Shown here piece by piece: positions 17,660 through 25,550 of a stretch of 35,462 nt of DNA. The notes beneath the pieces are model-generated. The model did no database searches, had not been told where the DNA came from, and saw only the letters and a program-made list of their open reading frames with translations. The stretch spans positions 1-35,462 of the forward strand of contig URNG01000020.1 in assembly GCA_900549295.1 (NCBI GenBank). Reading direction: 5' to 3'. Each line of letters opens with the position of its first letter. The first letter of the stretch is position 1. The stretch comes from an uncultured Rhodocyclaceae bacterium (GTDB lineage Bacteria > Pseudomonadota > Gammaproteobacteria > Burkholderiales > Rhodocyclaceae). Position numbers and translations under genes: made by a program.

Positions 17660-17998
17660 TCAGATGGCGGCTTCGTTCAACTCGCCGGTGCGGATGCGCA
17701 CCACCTGCTCGACCGGCATGACGAAAATCTTGCCGTCGCCGATCTTGCCGGAGTGGGCGGCCTTGACGATGGCGTCGATGGCGGGATCGAGCTGCTCGGT
17801 CGTCACCACCACCTCGACCTTGATCTTGGGCAGGAAATCGACCACGTATTCCGCGCCGCGATACAGTTCGGTGTGGCCTTTCTGCCGGCCAAAACCCTTG
17901 ACCTCGGTCACGGTCAGGCCGTTGATGCCGAGATCGGACAGGGCTTCGCGCACTTCGTCGAGCTTGAAGGGCTTGATGATGGCTTCGATTTTTTTCAT
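17660..17998 (-). CDS. glnB: Nitrogen regulatory protein PII
   Basis: This 112-residue trimeric signal protein senses 2-oxoglutarate, ATP/ADP and, through uridylylation by GlnD, glutamine. It then controls partners such as GlnE/NtrB or transporters. The N-terminus MKKIEAIIKPFKLDEV, the T-loop with Tyr51 (the uridylylation site, in GAEYVVDF) and GKIGDGKIFV are all intact. No amtB is next to it, so I call it glnB rather than glnK; this is inference. A GGAG ribosome-binding site precedes ATG 17998. It sits 19 bases after nadE in the same direction. In Azospirillum brasilense a PII protein has been reported to bind and regulate a NadE-type NAD synthetase, so the gene pairing may be functional. 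Confidence 0.96.
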   Translation of the reverse strand: MKKIEAIIKPFKLDEVREALSDLGINGLTVTEVKGFGRQKGHTELYRGAEYVVDFLPKIKVEVVVTTEQLDPAIDAIVKAAHSGKIGDGKIFVMPVEQVVRIRTGELNEAAI

Positions 17999-18017
17999 GG
18001 TGTTCTCCGTGGGGGCA

Positions 18018-19601
18018 TCAAAAATCTTCGACGTAGCGCTGGGTGACCGGATAGTGCCAGTCGCTGCCGAAGCTGCGCGCGCTCAGACGCAGGCCGGGCG
18101 GGCCTTGGCGGCGCTTGTATTCGGAGCCGCGCAAAAGCTGTACGACGCGGCGCACGGCCGCTTCCGGCTGGCCGCTGGCAATAATCTCGCGCGCGGTTCT
18201 GCCTTCCTCGATGTAGGCGTGCGCGATAGCGTCCAGCACGGCGTAATCGGGGAGCGAATCCTGATCGGTCTGGCCGGGGCTGAGTTCGGCGGAAGGCGCG
18301 CGCGTCAGGATGTTCTGCGGAATCGGCGCGCCGCCCGGCAGGCTGTTGCGGTAGTGGCCGAGGCGGTAAACGCGGGTTTTGTACACGTCTTTCAGGGTTG
18401 CGAAACCGCCCGCCGTATCGCCGTAGAGCGTGCAATAGCCGACCGCCGTTTCCGATTTGTTGCCGGTGGTCAGCACCAGCTTGCCGCTCTGGTTGGAGAG
18501 CGCCATGAGGATATTGGCGCGAAAGCGCGATTGCAGGTTTTCTTCGGTCAGCCCGAGCGGCAGGCCGGCCAGCAGCGGATCGAGCATGTCCTTGAAGGTC
18601 TGCATGGCCGGGGCGATGGGAATTTCGTCGTAGCGGCAGCCGAAATGCCGCGCCAGGGCGCGCGCATCGTCCAGGCTCATCTGCGCGGTGTAGGGCGAGG
18701 GCATCATCACCGTCTGCACCCGCTCCGCGCCCAGGGCGTCGACCGCGATGCACAGCACCAGCGCCGAATCCATACCGCCGGAAAGGCCGATCAGCACGCC
18801 CGGGAATCTGTTCTTTTTCACGTAACCGGCAACGCCCGCAACCAGCGCCCGATACAGCGCGGCGTCGGCACTCAGGGGCGCGGCCTGCTGTTCGGAGCGC
18901 AGTTGGACGCCGTCCGCGCCGCGCTCGACGTCGATCACGCCCAGCGCCTCGACGAATTCCGGCAGGCGCATCGCCACGCGGCCGGCGGCGTCGTTGGCCG
19001 TGGAAGCGCCGGCAAACGCCCATTCGTCCTGGCAGCCGACCAGATTGCAGACGATGTGGGCTTGCCTGGGCGGCGCAGTTGGCAACAAATCGGCCTGGAA
19101 GGGCGTGGCGGCGAGCACGAGTTGCAGATCGCAATCGGCCGCCTGCGCCGGTTCGCCCACGCTGATGGCGCAGCGCAGGCCGTCGATGGCAACCGGCGGC
19201 AGGGCCGCGCCCGGCTGGAAATAATGCCGCTCGTCGTAGCCGGCGTGCGTCGTCAGCGCAGTCTTGCGCGCCACCACCGTCGCCTGCCCGCCGGCCACCA
19301 GGGAAGCGGCGTTGCAGAGGCCGCCGGCCACGGTTTCCGGGTGGCCGACGATGAGCGTCAGGCCGGGGACGAGCGCCGCGGCGCGCGCGGCGAGTTCGTC
19401 CAGGGCGCGCGCGCTGGCCTGCAAAAAATCGGCCCGCAGCAGGTAATCCTGCGGCGGGCTGCCGCACAAGGCCAGTTCCGGGGTCAGCAGAACGCGGGCA
19501 GCTTGCGCCTGGGCCGCTTGGGCGGCGGCCAGAATGCGCTCGACGTTACCCGAAAAATCGCCCAGAACCGGATCAAGCTGGGCAACGGCGATGCGCATCA
19601 T
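18018..19601 (-). CDS. nadE: NAD+ synthetase, glutamine-dependent type but with altered glutaminase site
   Basis: 527 residues in two domains. The C-terminal synthetase domain amidates deamido-NAD+ using ATP; its P-loop SGGMDS is at 274-279 and TGNKSE, CTLYGD and the C-terminal EYKRRQ follow. The N-terminal nitrilase-like domain normally releases ammonia from glutamine with a Glu-Lys-Cys triad. Glu42 (PELAL) and Lys113 (ARKTAL) are in place, but the ICEDxW segment carrying the Cys is not seen. Where it should be (about 143-168) the sequence reads GLRCAISVGEPAQA, with Gly149 at the expected Cys position and a loop about nine residues short. The enzyme may therefore use free ammonia. Its ATG is 3 bases after the ppa stop, and glnB follows 19 bases after its own stop. 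Confidence 0.94.
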   Translation of the reverse strand: MMRIAVAQLDPVLGDFSGNVERILAAAQAAQAQAARVLLTPELALCGSPPQDYLLRADFLQASARALDELAARAAALVPGLTLIVGHPETVAGGLCNAASLVAGGQATVVARKTALTTHAGYDERHYFQPGAALPPVAIDGLRCAISVGEPAQAADCDLQLVLAATPFQADLLPTAPPRQAHIVCNLVGCQDEWAFAGASTANDAAGRVAMRLPEFVEALGVIDVERGADGVQLRSEQQAAPLSADAALYRALVAGVAGYVKKNRFPGVLIGLSGGMDSALVLCIAVDALGAERVQTVMMPSPYTAQMSLDDARALARHFGCRYDEIPIAPAMQTFKDMLDPLLAGLPLGLTEENLQSRFRANILMALSNQSGKLVLTTGNKSETAVGYCTLYGDTAGGFATLKDVYKTRVYRLGHYRNSLPGGAPIPQNILTRAPSAELSPGQTDQDSLPDYAVLDAIAHAYIEEGRTAREIIASGQPEAAVRRVVQLLRGSEYKRRQGPPGLRLSARSFGSDWHYPVTQRYVEDF

Positions 19602-19604
19602 GAT

Positions 19605-20144
19605 TTATTTGCCGTGCGAAGCGTGGTAGCGGGTCACGCCGTCCATGATTTCCTTGCGGGCTTCGTCCAGGCCGAACCAGCCCTTGACCTTGACCCACTT
19701 GCCCTGCTCCAGATCCTTGTAATGCTCGAAGAAGTGCGCGATCTGCTTGAGCAGCAGGGGCGGCATGTCTTCATGCGTCTTGATGTCGTCGTACAGCGTG
19801 GTCAGTTTGGAAACCGGCACGGCGAGGAGCTTGGCGTCCTGGCCGCCTTCGTCTTCCATCGCCAGCATGCCGAGCGGGCGGCAGCGGATGACGACGCCGG
19901 GCGGCAGCGAGAAGGGCGTAACCACCAGCACGTCGACCGGGTCGCCGTCGCCGGCGATGGTATGGTTGATGTAGCCGTAGTTGCAGGGGTAGTGCATCGA
20001 GGTGCCCATGAAGCGGTCGACGAAGAGCACGCCGGAGCCGTCATCGGCTTCGTATTTGATCGGATCGGAGTGCGCGCTGATCTCGATGATGACGTTGAAA
20101 TCATCAGGCAGCGACTTGCCGGCGGAAACCAGATTCAGGGACAT
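19605..20144 (-). CDS. ppa: Inorganic pyrophosphatase (family I)
   Basis: This soluble, Mg2+-dependent enzyme hydrolyses pyrophosphate and so pulls biosynthetic reactions forward, including NAD and aminoacyl-tRNA synthesis. The 179 residues match the usual bacterial length. The metal-binding signature DGDPVDVLV is complete, with Asp66, Asp68 and Asp71. Also seen are the conserved YGYI (57-60) and, near the C-terminus, KVKGW. The start at 20144 gives the family N-terminus. It is the first gene of a tight ppa-nadE-glnB unit and has a good -10 box about 36 bases upstream. NadE makes pyrophosphate, so the grouping is sensible metabolically. Confidence 0.97.
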   Translation of the reverse strand: MSLNLVSAGKSLPDDFNVIIEISAHSDPIKYEADDGSGVLFVDRFMGTSMHYPCNYGYINHTIAGDGDPVDVLVVTPFSLPPGVVIRCRPLGMLAMEDEGGQDAKLLAVPVSKLTTLYDDIKTHEDMPPLLLKQIAHFFEHYKDLEQGKWVKVKGWFGLDEARKEIMDGVTRYHASHGK

Positions 20145-20179
20145 CTTTGGACTCTCAAGGGTTGGGTTGGAAACTCCGG

Positions 20180-20185
20180 ATTATA
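20180..20185 (-). promoter_or_regulatory. Candidate -10 element for ppa-nadE-glnB
   Basis: The - strand reads a perfect TATAAT at 20185-20180, about 36 bases before the ppa ATG. A matching -35 hexamer is not clear at 16-18 bases upstream, where the sequence already belongs to the end of the exonuclease gene. Plausible but unproven. Confidence 0.45.
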
Positions 20186-20202
20186 AACACAAGACCCGCC
20201 GC

Positions 20203-20988
20203 TCACGCCCAGGCGGCGAGAAATTCGGGCCAGGGCGGCGCGGCGAGGCTGCCCAGCTGTTGCTTGACGAAGGCGTGTTCGGCGGCTTCTTCCGCCGCGC
20301 TCAACTCGCCGCGCAGACGGCGAAAGCGGGTGTAAACGAGATAGGTATTGACCACGTCGGTTTCGCAGTAATCGCGAATCTCCGCGGCCTGCCCGGCCTG
20401 CCAGGCGTCCCATACCTTGCTGCCGTCCATGCCGAGCTTGCCGGGGAAGCCGAACAGCTTGGCGAGTTCGTCGAGCGGCGCGTTGGCGCGACCGTTGTAG
20501 AGCGCGAGCAAGTCCATCAGATCGAGGTGGCGCGTGTGGTAGCGGCTGATGTAGTTGTTCCACTTAAAGTCGCGCGCATCGGCGTAATCGCCCTCGCCCA
20601 TTTCCCAGTAACGCGGGGCGGCCACGCCGTGCAGCATGGCGCGGTAGTGCAGCACCGGCAGGTCGAAACCGCCGCCGTTCCAGGAAACGAGCTGCGGGGT
20701 GAATTTCTCGATGCCGTCGAAAAAACGCTGGATGATGGCCGCTTCGTCGAGTTCCGGCGCGGCCAGCGACCACACCTTGAAGCCTTCGCGGGTGCGCAGC
20801 ACACAGGAAATGCAGGCCACGCGCTGCACGTGCAGCGGCAGGAAATCGCTCCCCGTCTTGGCGCGCCGCGCCTCGAAGGCGCGTTCGGCCACTGCGGCGT
20901 CCGGCAGATCGGCCGGCCAGTCGTTGATGCGGCGCAGCCCCACCACGTCGGGGATGGTTTCGATGTCGAAAACGAGGACGGGTTTCAT
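20203..20988 (-). CDS. Predicted 3'-5' exonuclease, PolB proofreading-domain family
   Basis: 261 residues of the stand-alone family related to the exonuclease domain of DNA polymerase B (DNA_pol_B_exo2 type). The DEDDy-type motifs are visible: FDIET with Asp8 and Glu10 (Exo I), SWNGGGFDLP at about 112-121 (Exo II) and RDYCETDVVNTY with the Y-x3-D arrangement (Exo III). No polymerase domain is attached. The function in the cell is not established; a role in DNA repair or nucleic acid turnover is inferred from the fold. It lies between cysM and ppa on the same strand. A palindromic repeat separates its ATG from the cysM stop, and ppa starts about 58 bases after its own stop with an apparent promoter, so it may be a separate transcript. 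Confidence 0.88.
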   Translation of the reverse strand: MKPVLVFDIETIPDVVGLRRINDWPADLPDAAVAERAFEARRAKTGSDFLPLHVQRVACISCVLRTREGFKVWSLAAPELDEAAIIQRFFDGIEKFTPQLVSWNGGGFDLPVLHYRAMLHGVAAPRYWEMGEGDYADARDFKWNNYISRYHTRHLDLMDLLALYNGRANAPLDELAKLFGFPGKLGMDGSKVWDAWQAGQAAEIRDYCETDVVNTYLVYTRFRRLRGELSAAEEAAEHAFVKQQLGSLAAPPWPEFLAAWA

Positions 20989-20998
20989 GATTGAAAAA

Positions 20999-21104
20999 CC
21001 TTCACCGCAGAGGCACAGAGGACGCAGAAAACCGCGGAGGAAGGCAGGGACGGGCTATAGTTTTCTCTGCGCAACGCTGCGCCCTCCCTTCCTCTGCGGT
21101 GAAA
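20999..21104. repeat. Palindromic intergenic repeat, family B, copy 1
   Basis: A perfect 13-bp inverted repeat, TTCACCGCAGAGG (21001-21013) with its complement at 21091-21103, borders about 77 bases that are themselves partly self-complementary (CGCAGA/TCTGCG). It fills the space between cysM and the exonuclease gene. The same sequence family recurs at 33447-33573. Confidence 0.75.
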
Positions 21105-21106
21105 TT

Positions 21107-22006
21107 TCATGCCGGGAAAACGCCGGTCGACAGATAGCGGTCGCCCCGGTCGCAGACGATGCTGACGATAGTGGCGTTCTCCACCTGTCCGGCCAGCCGC
21201 AGCGCCACCGCCAGCGCGCCGCCCGAGGAGACGCCGGCAAAGATGCCTTCTTCCGCCGCCAGGCGCCGGGTCATGGTTTCTGCCGCCGCCTGGCTGACGT
21301 ATTCGATGCGGTCCACCAGTTCCGGGCGGTAGATTTTCGGCAGATATTCTTCCGGCCATTTGCGGATGCCGGCGATCTGGCTGCCTTCTTCCGGCTGGCA
21401 GCCGATCACCTGAATCGCCGGATTCCGCTCTTTCAGGAATTGCCCCGTGCCGACGATGGTGCCGGTGGTGCCCATGCTGGAGACGAAATGGGTGATTGCC
21501 CCCGCCGTATCGCGCCAGATTTCCGGGCCGGTGCCGGTGTAGTGCGCCGCCGGGTTGTCGGGATTGGAGAACTGGTCGAGCAGCACGCCGCGCCCTTCGG
21601 CCTGCATGCGCTGCGCAAGGTCGCGCGCCAGTTCCATGCCGCCGTCTTTCGGCGTCAGCACCAGTTCCGCGCCGTAGGCGCGCATGCTCTGCCGGCGCTC
21701 GACGCTCTGGTTTTCCGGCATCACCAGAATCAGGCGGTAGCCCATGATGGCGCAGGCCATGGCGAGCGCGATGCCGGTGTTGCCGGAGGTGGCTTCGATC
21801 AGCGTGTCGCCGGGGCGGATCGTGCCGCGCTCGGCGGCGCGCTGGATCATGGACAGCGCCGGCCTGTCCTTGACCGAACCGGCCGGATTGTTGCCTTCGA
21901 GTTTGAGCAGGATGCGATTGCCGCACGCATCTCCCGCCGCGCCGGGCAGGCGCTGCAAGGCGACCAGCGGAGTATTGCCGACGAAATCCTGTAGCGTTTT
22001 AAGCAT
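21107..22006 (-). CDS. cysM: Cysteine synthase B (O-acetylserine sulfhydrylase)
   Basis: This PLP enzyme makes L-cysteine from O-acetylserine (or related acceptors) and sulfide or thiosulfate. The chosen start gives 299 residues with the family N-terminus MLKTLQDFVGNTPLV; the PLP lysine is Lys46 in NPAGSVKDR, and the phosphate-binding loop TSGNTGIALA follows. The CysM-type features are the NNPAGSVKDR context, MRAYGAELVL and the C-terminal CDRGDRYLSTGVF, which separates it from CysK. An upstream in-frame start at 22036 would add ten residues inside hldD and is not preferred. ATG 22006 overlaps the end of hldD by 8 bases (ATGCTTAA) and no ribosome-binding site is obvious, so translation is probably coupled. 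Confidence 0.95.
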   Translation of the reverse strand: MLKTLQDFVGNTPLVALQRLPGAAGDACGNRILLKLEGNNPAGSVKDRPALSMIQRAAERGTIRPGDTLIEATSGNTGIALAMACAIMGYRLILVMPENQSVERRQSMRAYGAELVLTPKDGGMELARDLAQRMQAEGRGVLLDQFSNPDNPAAHYTGTGPEIWRDTAGAITHFVSSMGTTGTIVGTGQFLKERNPAIQVIGCQPEEGSQIAGIRKWPEEYLPKIYRPELVDRIEYVSQAAAETMTRRLAAEEGIFAGVSSGGALAVALRLAGQVENATIVSIVCDRGDRYLSTGVFPA

Positions 22007-22997
22007 GGGCGTGCAACCAATCGATGTAACGGGCAACGCCTTCCTCGACGCTGGCCATCGGAGCCGTGTAGCCGGCGGTGCGCAGGCGGCCCAGATCGGC
22101 CTGGGTATAGGCCTGATATTTGCCCTTGAGCGCCTCGGGGAAAGCCAGGTATTCGATCAGGCCGGCCTCTTGCAGTTCCGCCAGAGCGAGCGGCGCTTCG
22201 CCATTGATCCTGCGGCAGCCGTTGACCGCCGCCGTCGCCACCTCATTGAAACTCTGCGCCCGCCCGGAACCGAGGTTGAAGATGCCGGATTGCTCCGGGT
22301 GGTCGAGAAAGAACAGATTGACCTTGGCAACGTCCCCGACATAGACGAAATCGCGCATCTGGCCGCCGTTGTCGTAGCCGTGCGAGCCTTCGAACAGCTT
22401 CACCTTGCCCTCGGTGCGGTACTGGTTGAAATTGTGGAAGGCCACCGAGGCCATGCGCCCCTTGTGCCGCTCGCGCGGGCCATAGACGTTGAAATAGCGG
22501 AAACCGACGATCTGCGAGGACGGCTCTTTGGCCAGCCGCTGGCGCACGATCTGGTCGAACAGGAATTTCGAGTAGCCATAGACGTTGAGCGGCGCTTCAT
22601 GGGCGCGCTCCTCCCGGAACACCGCCGACGCGCCATAGGTGGCGGCGGACGAGGCGTAGAGGAACTGCACGTCCTGATCCAGGCACCAGTCGAGCAGGAT
22701 GGTGGAGTAACGGTAGTTGTTCTCCATCATGTAGCGGCCATCGGTTTCCATGGTGTCGGAGCAGGCGCCTTCATGGAAAACCGCTTCGACATCGCCGTCG
22801 AAACAGCCCGCCTGGACGCGGGCGATGAAATCCTGCTTGTCGATGTAATCGGCAATCTCGCAGTCGACGAGATTCCTGAACTTCTCCGCCTTGGCGAGAT
22901 TGTCGACCGCGATGATCTTGCTTACTCCGCGCTCGTTCAGCGCCTTGACGAGATTGGCGCCGATGAAGCCTGCCGCGCCGGTAACGATGGTGTACAT
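21999..22997 (-). CDS. hldD: ADP-L-glycero-D-manno-heptose 6-epimerase
   Basis: Last step of ADP-L-glycero-beta-D-manno-heptose synthesis for the LPS inner core; cytoplasmic and NADP-dependent. 332 residues of the extended short-chain dehydrogenase type. The Rossmann motif GAAGFIG is at about 7-13, the SSAATYG segment is present, and the catalytic Y-x3-K is in VYGYSKFLFDQ. HldD-type signatures also seen are HEGACSDTMETD, RYFNVYGPRE and KGRMASVAFH. ATG 22997 is 23 bases downstream of hldE. The C-terminus overlaps cysM. It belongs to the lapA-lapB-hldE-hldD-cysM series. Confidence 0.97.
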   Translation of the reverse strand: MYTIVTGAAGFIGANLVKALNERGVSKIIAVDNLAKAEKFRNLVDCEIADYIDKQDFIARVQAGCFDGDVEAVFHEGACSDTMETDGRYMMENNYRYSTILLDWCLDQDVQFLYASSAATYGASAVFREERAHEAPLNVYGYSKFLFDQIVRQRLAKEPSSQIVGFRYFNVYGPRERHKGRMASVAFHNFNQYRTEGKVKLFEGSHGYDNGGQMRDFVYVGDVAKVNLFFLDHPEQSGIFNLGSGRAQSFNEVATAAVNGCRRINGEAPLALAELQEAGLIEYLAFPEALKGKYQAYTQADLGRLRTAGYTAPMASVEEGVARYIDWLHAHA

Positions 22998-23020
22998 CCT
23001 TGCTCCTTGCTCAAAGCGCC

Positions 23021-23950
23021 TTACAAAGCGCCAGCGATTTCATCGCGGCTGACCACCGCCGTGCCCAGCTTGCCGACCACGATGCCTGCCGCCACGTTGG
23101 CGACGCGGATCGCTTCCGCCCAATCCGCCCCGGCGGCCAGCATCACCGCCAGCGTTGCGATCACCGTGTCGCCCGCCCCGGAGACGTCGTACACCTCCCG
23201 CGCCAGCGCCGCCTGATGGTAGGTGTGGCCGTCCGCCAGAAGGCTCATGCCCTCCTCGCTGCGGGTAATCAACAAAGCCTCCAGGCCGAGTTCGCCACGC
23301 AGCTTTTCCGCCTTCTGCAACATGTCCGCTTCCGAATGCCAGCGCCCGACGACGCCGGCGAGTTCGGCGCGGTTCGGCGTCATGACCGTGGCCCCGGCGT
23401 ATTTCGCCCAATCGTCGCCCTTGGGATCGACCAGCACCGGCTTGGCGGCGGAGCGCGCCAGGCGGATCATCTCGCCGATGTGCGTCAGCCCGCCCTTGCC
23501 GTAATCGGAGAGCACCACGATGTCGCAATGCGCCAGTTGACGCTCGAATTCGGCCAGCTTGGCGCGCAAGACCTCGTGCGAGGGCGCGGTTTCGAAGTCG
23601 ATGCGCAGCAACTGCTGCTGCCGGCCGATGACGCGCAGCTTGACCGTGGTGTCGATGGCCGCATCCACCTGCAAGTGCGCCGCGATGTCGCCCTCCTGCA
23701 ACAGCCGTTGCAGGGCGCGGCCGGCGTCGTCCTCGCCCACCACCGAAATGAGCGCCGTCTGCGCGCCCAGCGCGGCGGCGTTGCGCGCCACGTTGGCCGC
23801 GCCGCCGGGGCGTTCTTCCAGCCGCTCGACCTTGACCACCGGCACCGGCGCTTCCGGCGAAATGCGGCTGACCTCGCCGAACCAGTAGCGGTCGAGCATC
23901 ACGTCGCCGACGACAAGCAGGCGCACCTGCGAAATTTTTTCCAGCATCAT
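23021..23950 (-). CDS. hldE: D-glycero-beta-D-manno-heptose-7-phosphate kinase (kinase domain only)
   Basis: This PfkB/ribokinase-family enzyme phosphorylates heptose 7-phosphate at C1, upstream of GmhB. The 309-residue protein has the sugar-binding GG motif (RPGGAANVARNAAALG, about 48-63) and the catalytic GAGD at 258-261 with Asp261 as likely base. It ends after the kinase domain; the cytidylyltransferase-like adenylyltransferase half of E. coli HldE (477 residues) is absent, so the adenylyltransferase (HldC) must be encoded elsewhere. Such split enzymes are also called HldA/RfaE1. The start at 23950 (or the adjacent ATG at 23947) is 2 bases after the lapB stop; the long open frame further upstream is shadow of lapB. 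Confidence 0.95.
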   Translation of the reverse strand: MMLEKISQVRLLVVGDVMLDRYWFGEVSRISPEAPVPVVKVERLEERPGGAANVARNAAALGAQTALISVVGEDDAGRALQRLLQEGDIAAHLQVDAAIDTTVKLRVIGRQQQLLRIDFETAPSHEVLRAKLAEFERQLAHCDIVVLSDYGKGGLTHIGEMIRLARSAAKPVLVDPKGDDWAKYAGATVMTPNRAELAGVVGRWHSEADMLQKAEKLRGELGLEALLITRSEEGMSLLADGHTYHQAALAREVYDVSGAGDTVIATLAVMLAAGADWAEAIRVANVAAGIVVGKLGTAVVSRDEIAGAL

Positions 23951-23952
23951 GT

Positions 23953-25125
23953 TTACAGGTTCTGATCGAATTCTTCGTTGCGCCGCGGCGGCGTGCTTTC
24001 CCAATCGCCGCAGGCCGGGCAGCGCCAGTAGTATTGGCGCGCCTTGAAGCCGCAATGGTTGCAGCGGTAGCGCGACAGGCGGCGCGTGTAATCCTGGATG
24101 ATGGCGCGCGCCAGTTCCAGATCGCCCTGGCCTTCCGGCGTCACCAGCGGCAGGCGCGCCGCCATCAGCTTTTCCAGCCCGACCAGACTGGGATGACGCT
24201 GCAATTCCGCGCGCACCAGCCGGTAGGCTTCTTCCGTGCCTTCGCTTTCCAGCACCAGTTGATACACCACTTCGATCAGGTCGAGCGAGGGGTAATGTTC
24301 GAGATAGCCGCGCAGCAGGGCCACGCCCTCGGCGCGCCGGTCGAGCTTGCGGTAGGCGTCCATCAGGCGCTGCGCGAGCAGGGAAAGATAGGCGGGGTCC
24401 TGCTGCTCGACCCGCTGCCAGACGGCAATCGCTTCTTCGGTGCGTCCTTCCTGCGCCAGCAGATCGCCCGTCAGCACGTTGGCGCGCACGCATTTGCGGT
24501 TTTCCTGCAAGGCGGCAGCCAGATGGGCGCGCGCCGATTCCCCGCGCGAGCGCATGATGTCGCCCGCCGCCAGTTCGCAGTAATACTCCGCGATTTCCCT
24601 GGGACTGGCGATTTCCGGCAATTCGCGGGCAAGGTCGATGGCTTTCTGCCACTCCTTGCCCAGTTGATAGATTTCCAGCAGGTAACGCTTGGCTTCACCC
24701 GCCTGCGGCGTGTCCTGCAACTGGTTGAAAATCTCCTCGGCGCGGTCGAGCAGCCCCGCCTTGAGAAAATCCTGCCCCAGTTCGATCATGGCGTGCAGGC
24801 GGTGTTTCTCCTCGACGTCCGGCAGATCGAGCAGGTTCTGGTGCATGCGGATGGCCCGCTCGGTCTCGCCGCGGCGGCGGAACAGGTTGCCGAGCGCGAA
24901 ATGCAATTCCACGGTCTGCGAATCGACGCGCGCCACTTCGAGGAAGGAATCGATGGCCCGGTCCGGCTGTTCGTTCAGCAGGAAATTGAGGCCGGTGAAA
25001 TAGGAGCGCGGCAGGGCGCGCGATTCATGCACCACCTGGCGCATGTCGATGCGCGCGGCGATCCAGCCCAAGGCGAAGAAAGCGGGGATGAGGACGAGCT
25101 GCCAGTAGTCGAGTACGTCGTTCAT
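23953..25125 (-). CDS. lapB: Lipopolysaccharide assembly protein B
   Basis: LapB (YciM) is an inner-membrane protein facing the cytoplasm. In E. coli it works with FtsH and YejM/PbgA to adjust LpxC levels and hence LPS synthesis. 390 residues: an N-terminal membrane segment (about 9-25), an array of TPR repeats through about residue 340, and a C-terminal rubredoxin-like metal site made of CNHCG and CPACG with ARQYYWR between them. All parts expected of the family are present. The ATG overlaps the lapA stop (ATGA at 25125-25122), and hldE starts right after, which places LPS control and core heptose synthesis in one unit. Confidence 0.96.
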   Translation of the reverse strand: MNDVLDYWQLVLIPAFFALGWIAARIDMRQVVHESRALPRSYFTGLNFLLNEQPDRAIDSFLEVARVDSQTVELHFALGNLFRRRGETERAIRMHQNLLDLPDVEEKHRLHAMIELGQDFLKAGLLDRAEEIFNQLQDTPQAGEAKRYLLEIYQLGKEWQKAIDLARELPEIASPREIAEYYCELAAGDIMRSRGESARAHLAAALQENRKCVRANVLTGDLLAQEGRTEEAIAVWQRVEQQDPAYLSLLAQRLMDAYRKLDRRAEGVALLRGYLEHYPSLDLIEVVYQLVLESEGTEEAYRLVRAELQRHPSLVGLEKLMAARLPLVTPEGQGDLELARAIIQDYTRRLSRYRCNHCGFKARQYYWRCPACGDWESTPPRRNEEFDQNL

Positions 25126-25448
25126 GCTTGCGTCGGCGTATCCACGGTGCTGACCGCCGTAGCAGCAGCCGGTGCCTGCATCAGCTTTTCCACGCGGGCG
25201 ATTTCTGCACGCTCCACTTCCCGTTGCAGACGCGCGATTTCACGGTTTTGCCGATACAGCTTGCCGACCAGGGCCAGCATGCCGAGAAAGGTGCCGGCAG
25301 CGAAAAACACCAGCAAAACCACCACCAGCGGCGCTTCCCACTGGTAATCGGCAGCCAGCTTGAGATTGACCGGGGCCGTGTTCTGAATGGCAAACAGAAT
25401 CAGGACGGCAAAAACGACGAAACGCAGAATCCAGATGATGGCAGTCAT
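25122..25448 (-). CDS. lapA: Lipopolysaccharide assembly protein A (DUF1049)
   Basis: Small inner-membrane protein of 108 residues with two hydrophobic segments (about 3-22 and 39-60) and a cytoplasmic basic, coiled-coil-like tail containing RLQREVERAEIARVEKL. AIQN.APV between the two segments is typical of LapA. It is thought to work with LapB. No strong ribosome-binding site is seen before ATG 25448, and the T-run of a strong intrinsic terminator ends 17 bases upstream, so expression must come from read-through of the rpsA-ihfB transcript or from a processed or unusual start. Confidence 0.92.
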   Translation of the reverse strand: MTAIIWILRFVVFAVLILFAIQNTAPVNLKLAADYQWEAPLVVVLLVFFAAGTFLGMLALVGKLYRQNREIARLQREVERAEIARVEKLMQAPAAATAVSTVDTPTQA

Positions 25449-25465
25449 GGGAATAATTCAGGCAG

Positions 25466-25491
25466 AAAAAAAGGGCAGTCGCCGACTGCCC
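25466..25491 (-). terminator. Intrinsic terminator after ihfB
   Basis: On the - strand an 8-bp stem made from GGGCAGTC and GACTGCCC (25491-25473, loop of 3) is followed by seven T (25472-25466). It ends the rpsA-ihfB transcript yet sits only 17 bases before the lapA start. Confidence 0.85.
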
Positions 25492-25550
25492 CTGAATTTA
25501 ACACAATGGACCGACCTGGATTGAGTGCAATGCAGGTCAAGCAGAGCAAT

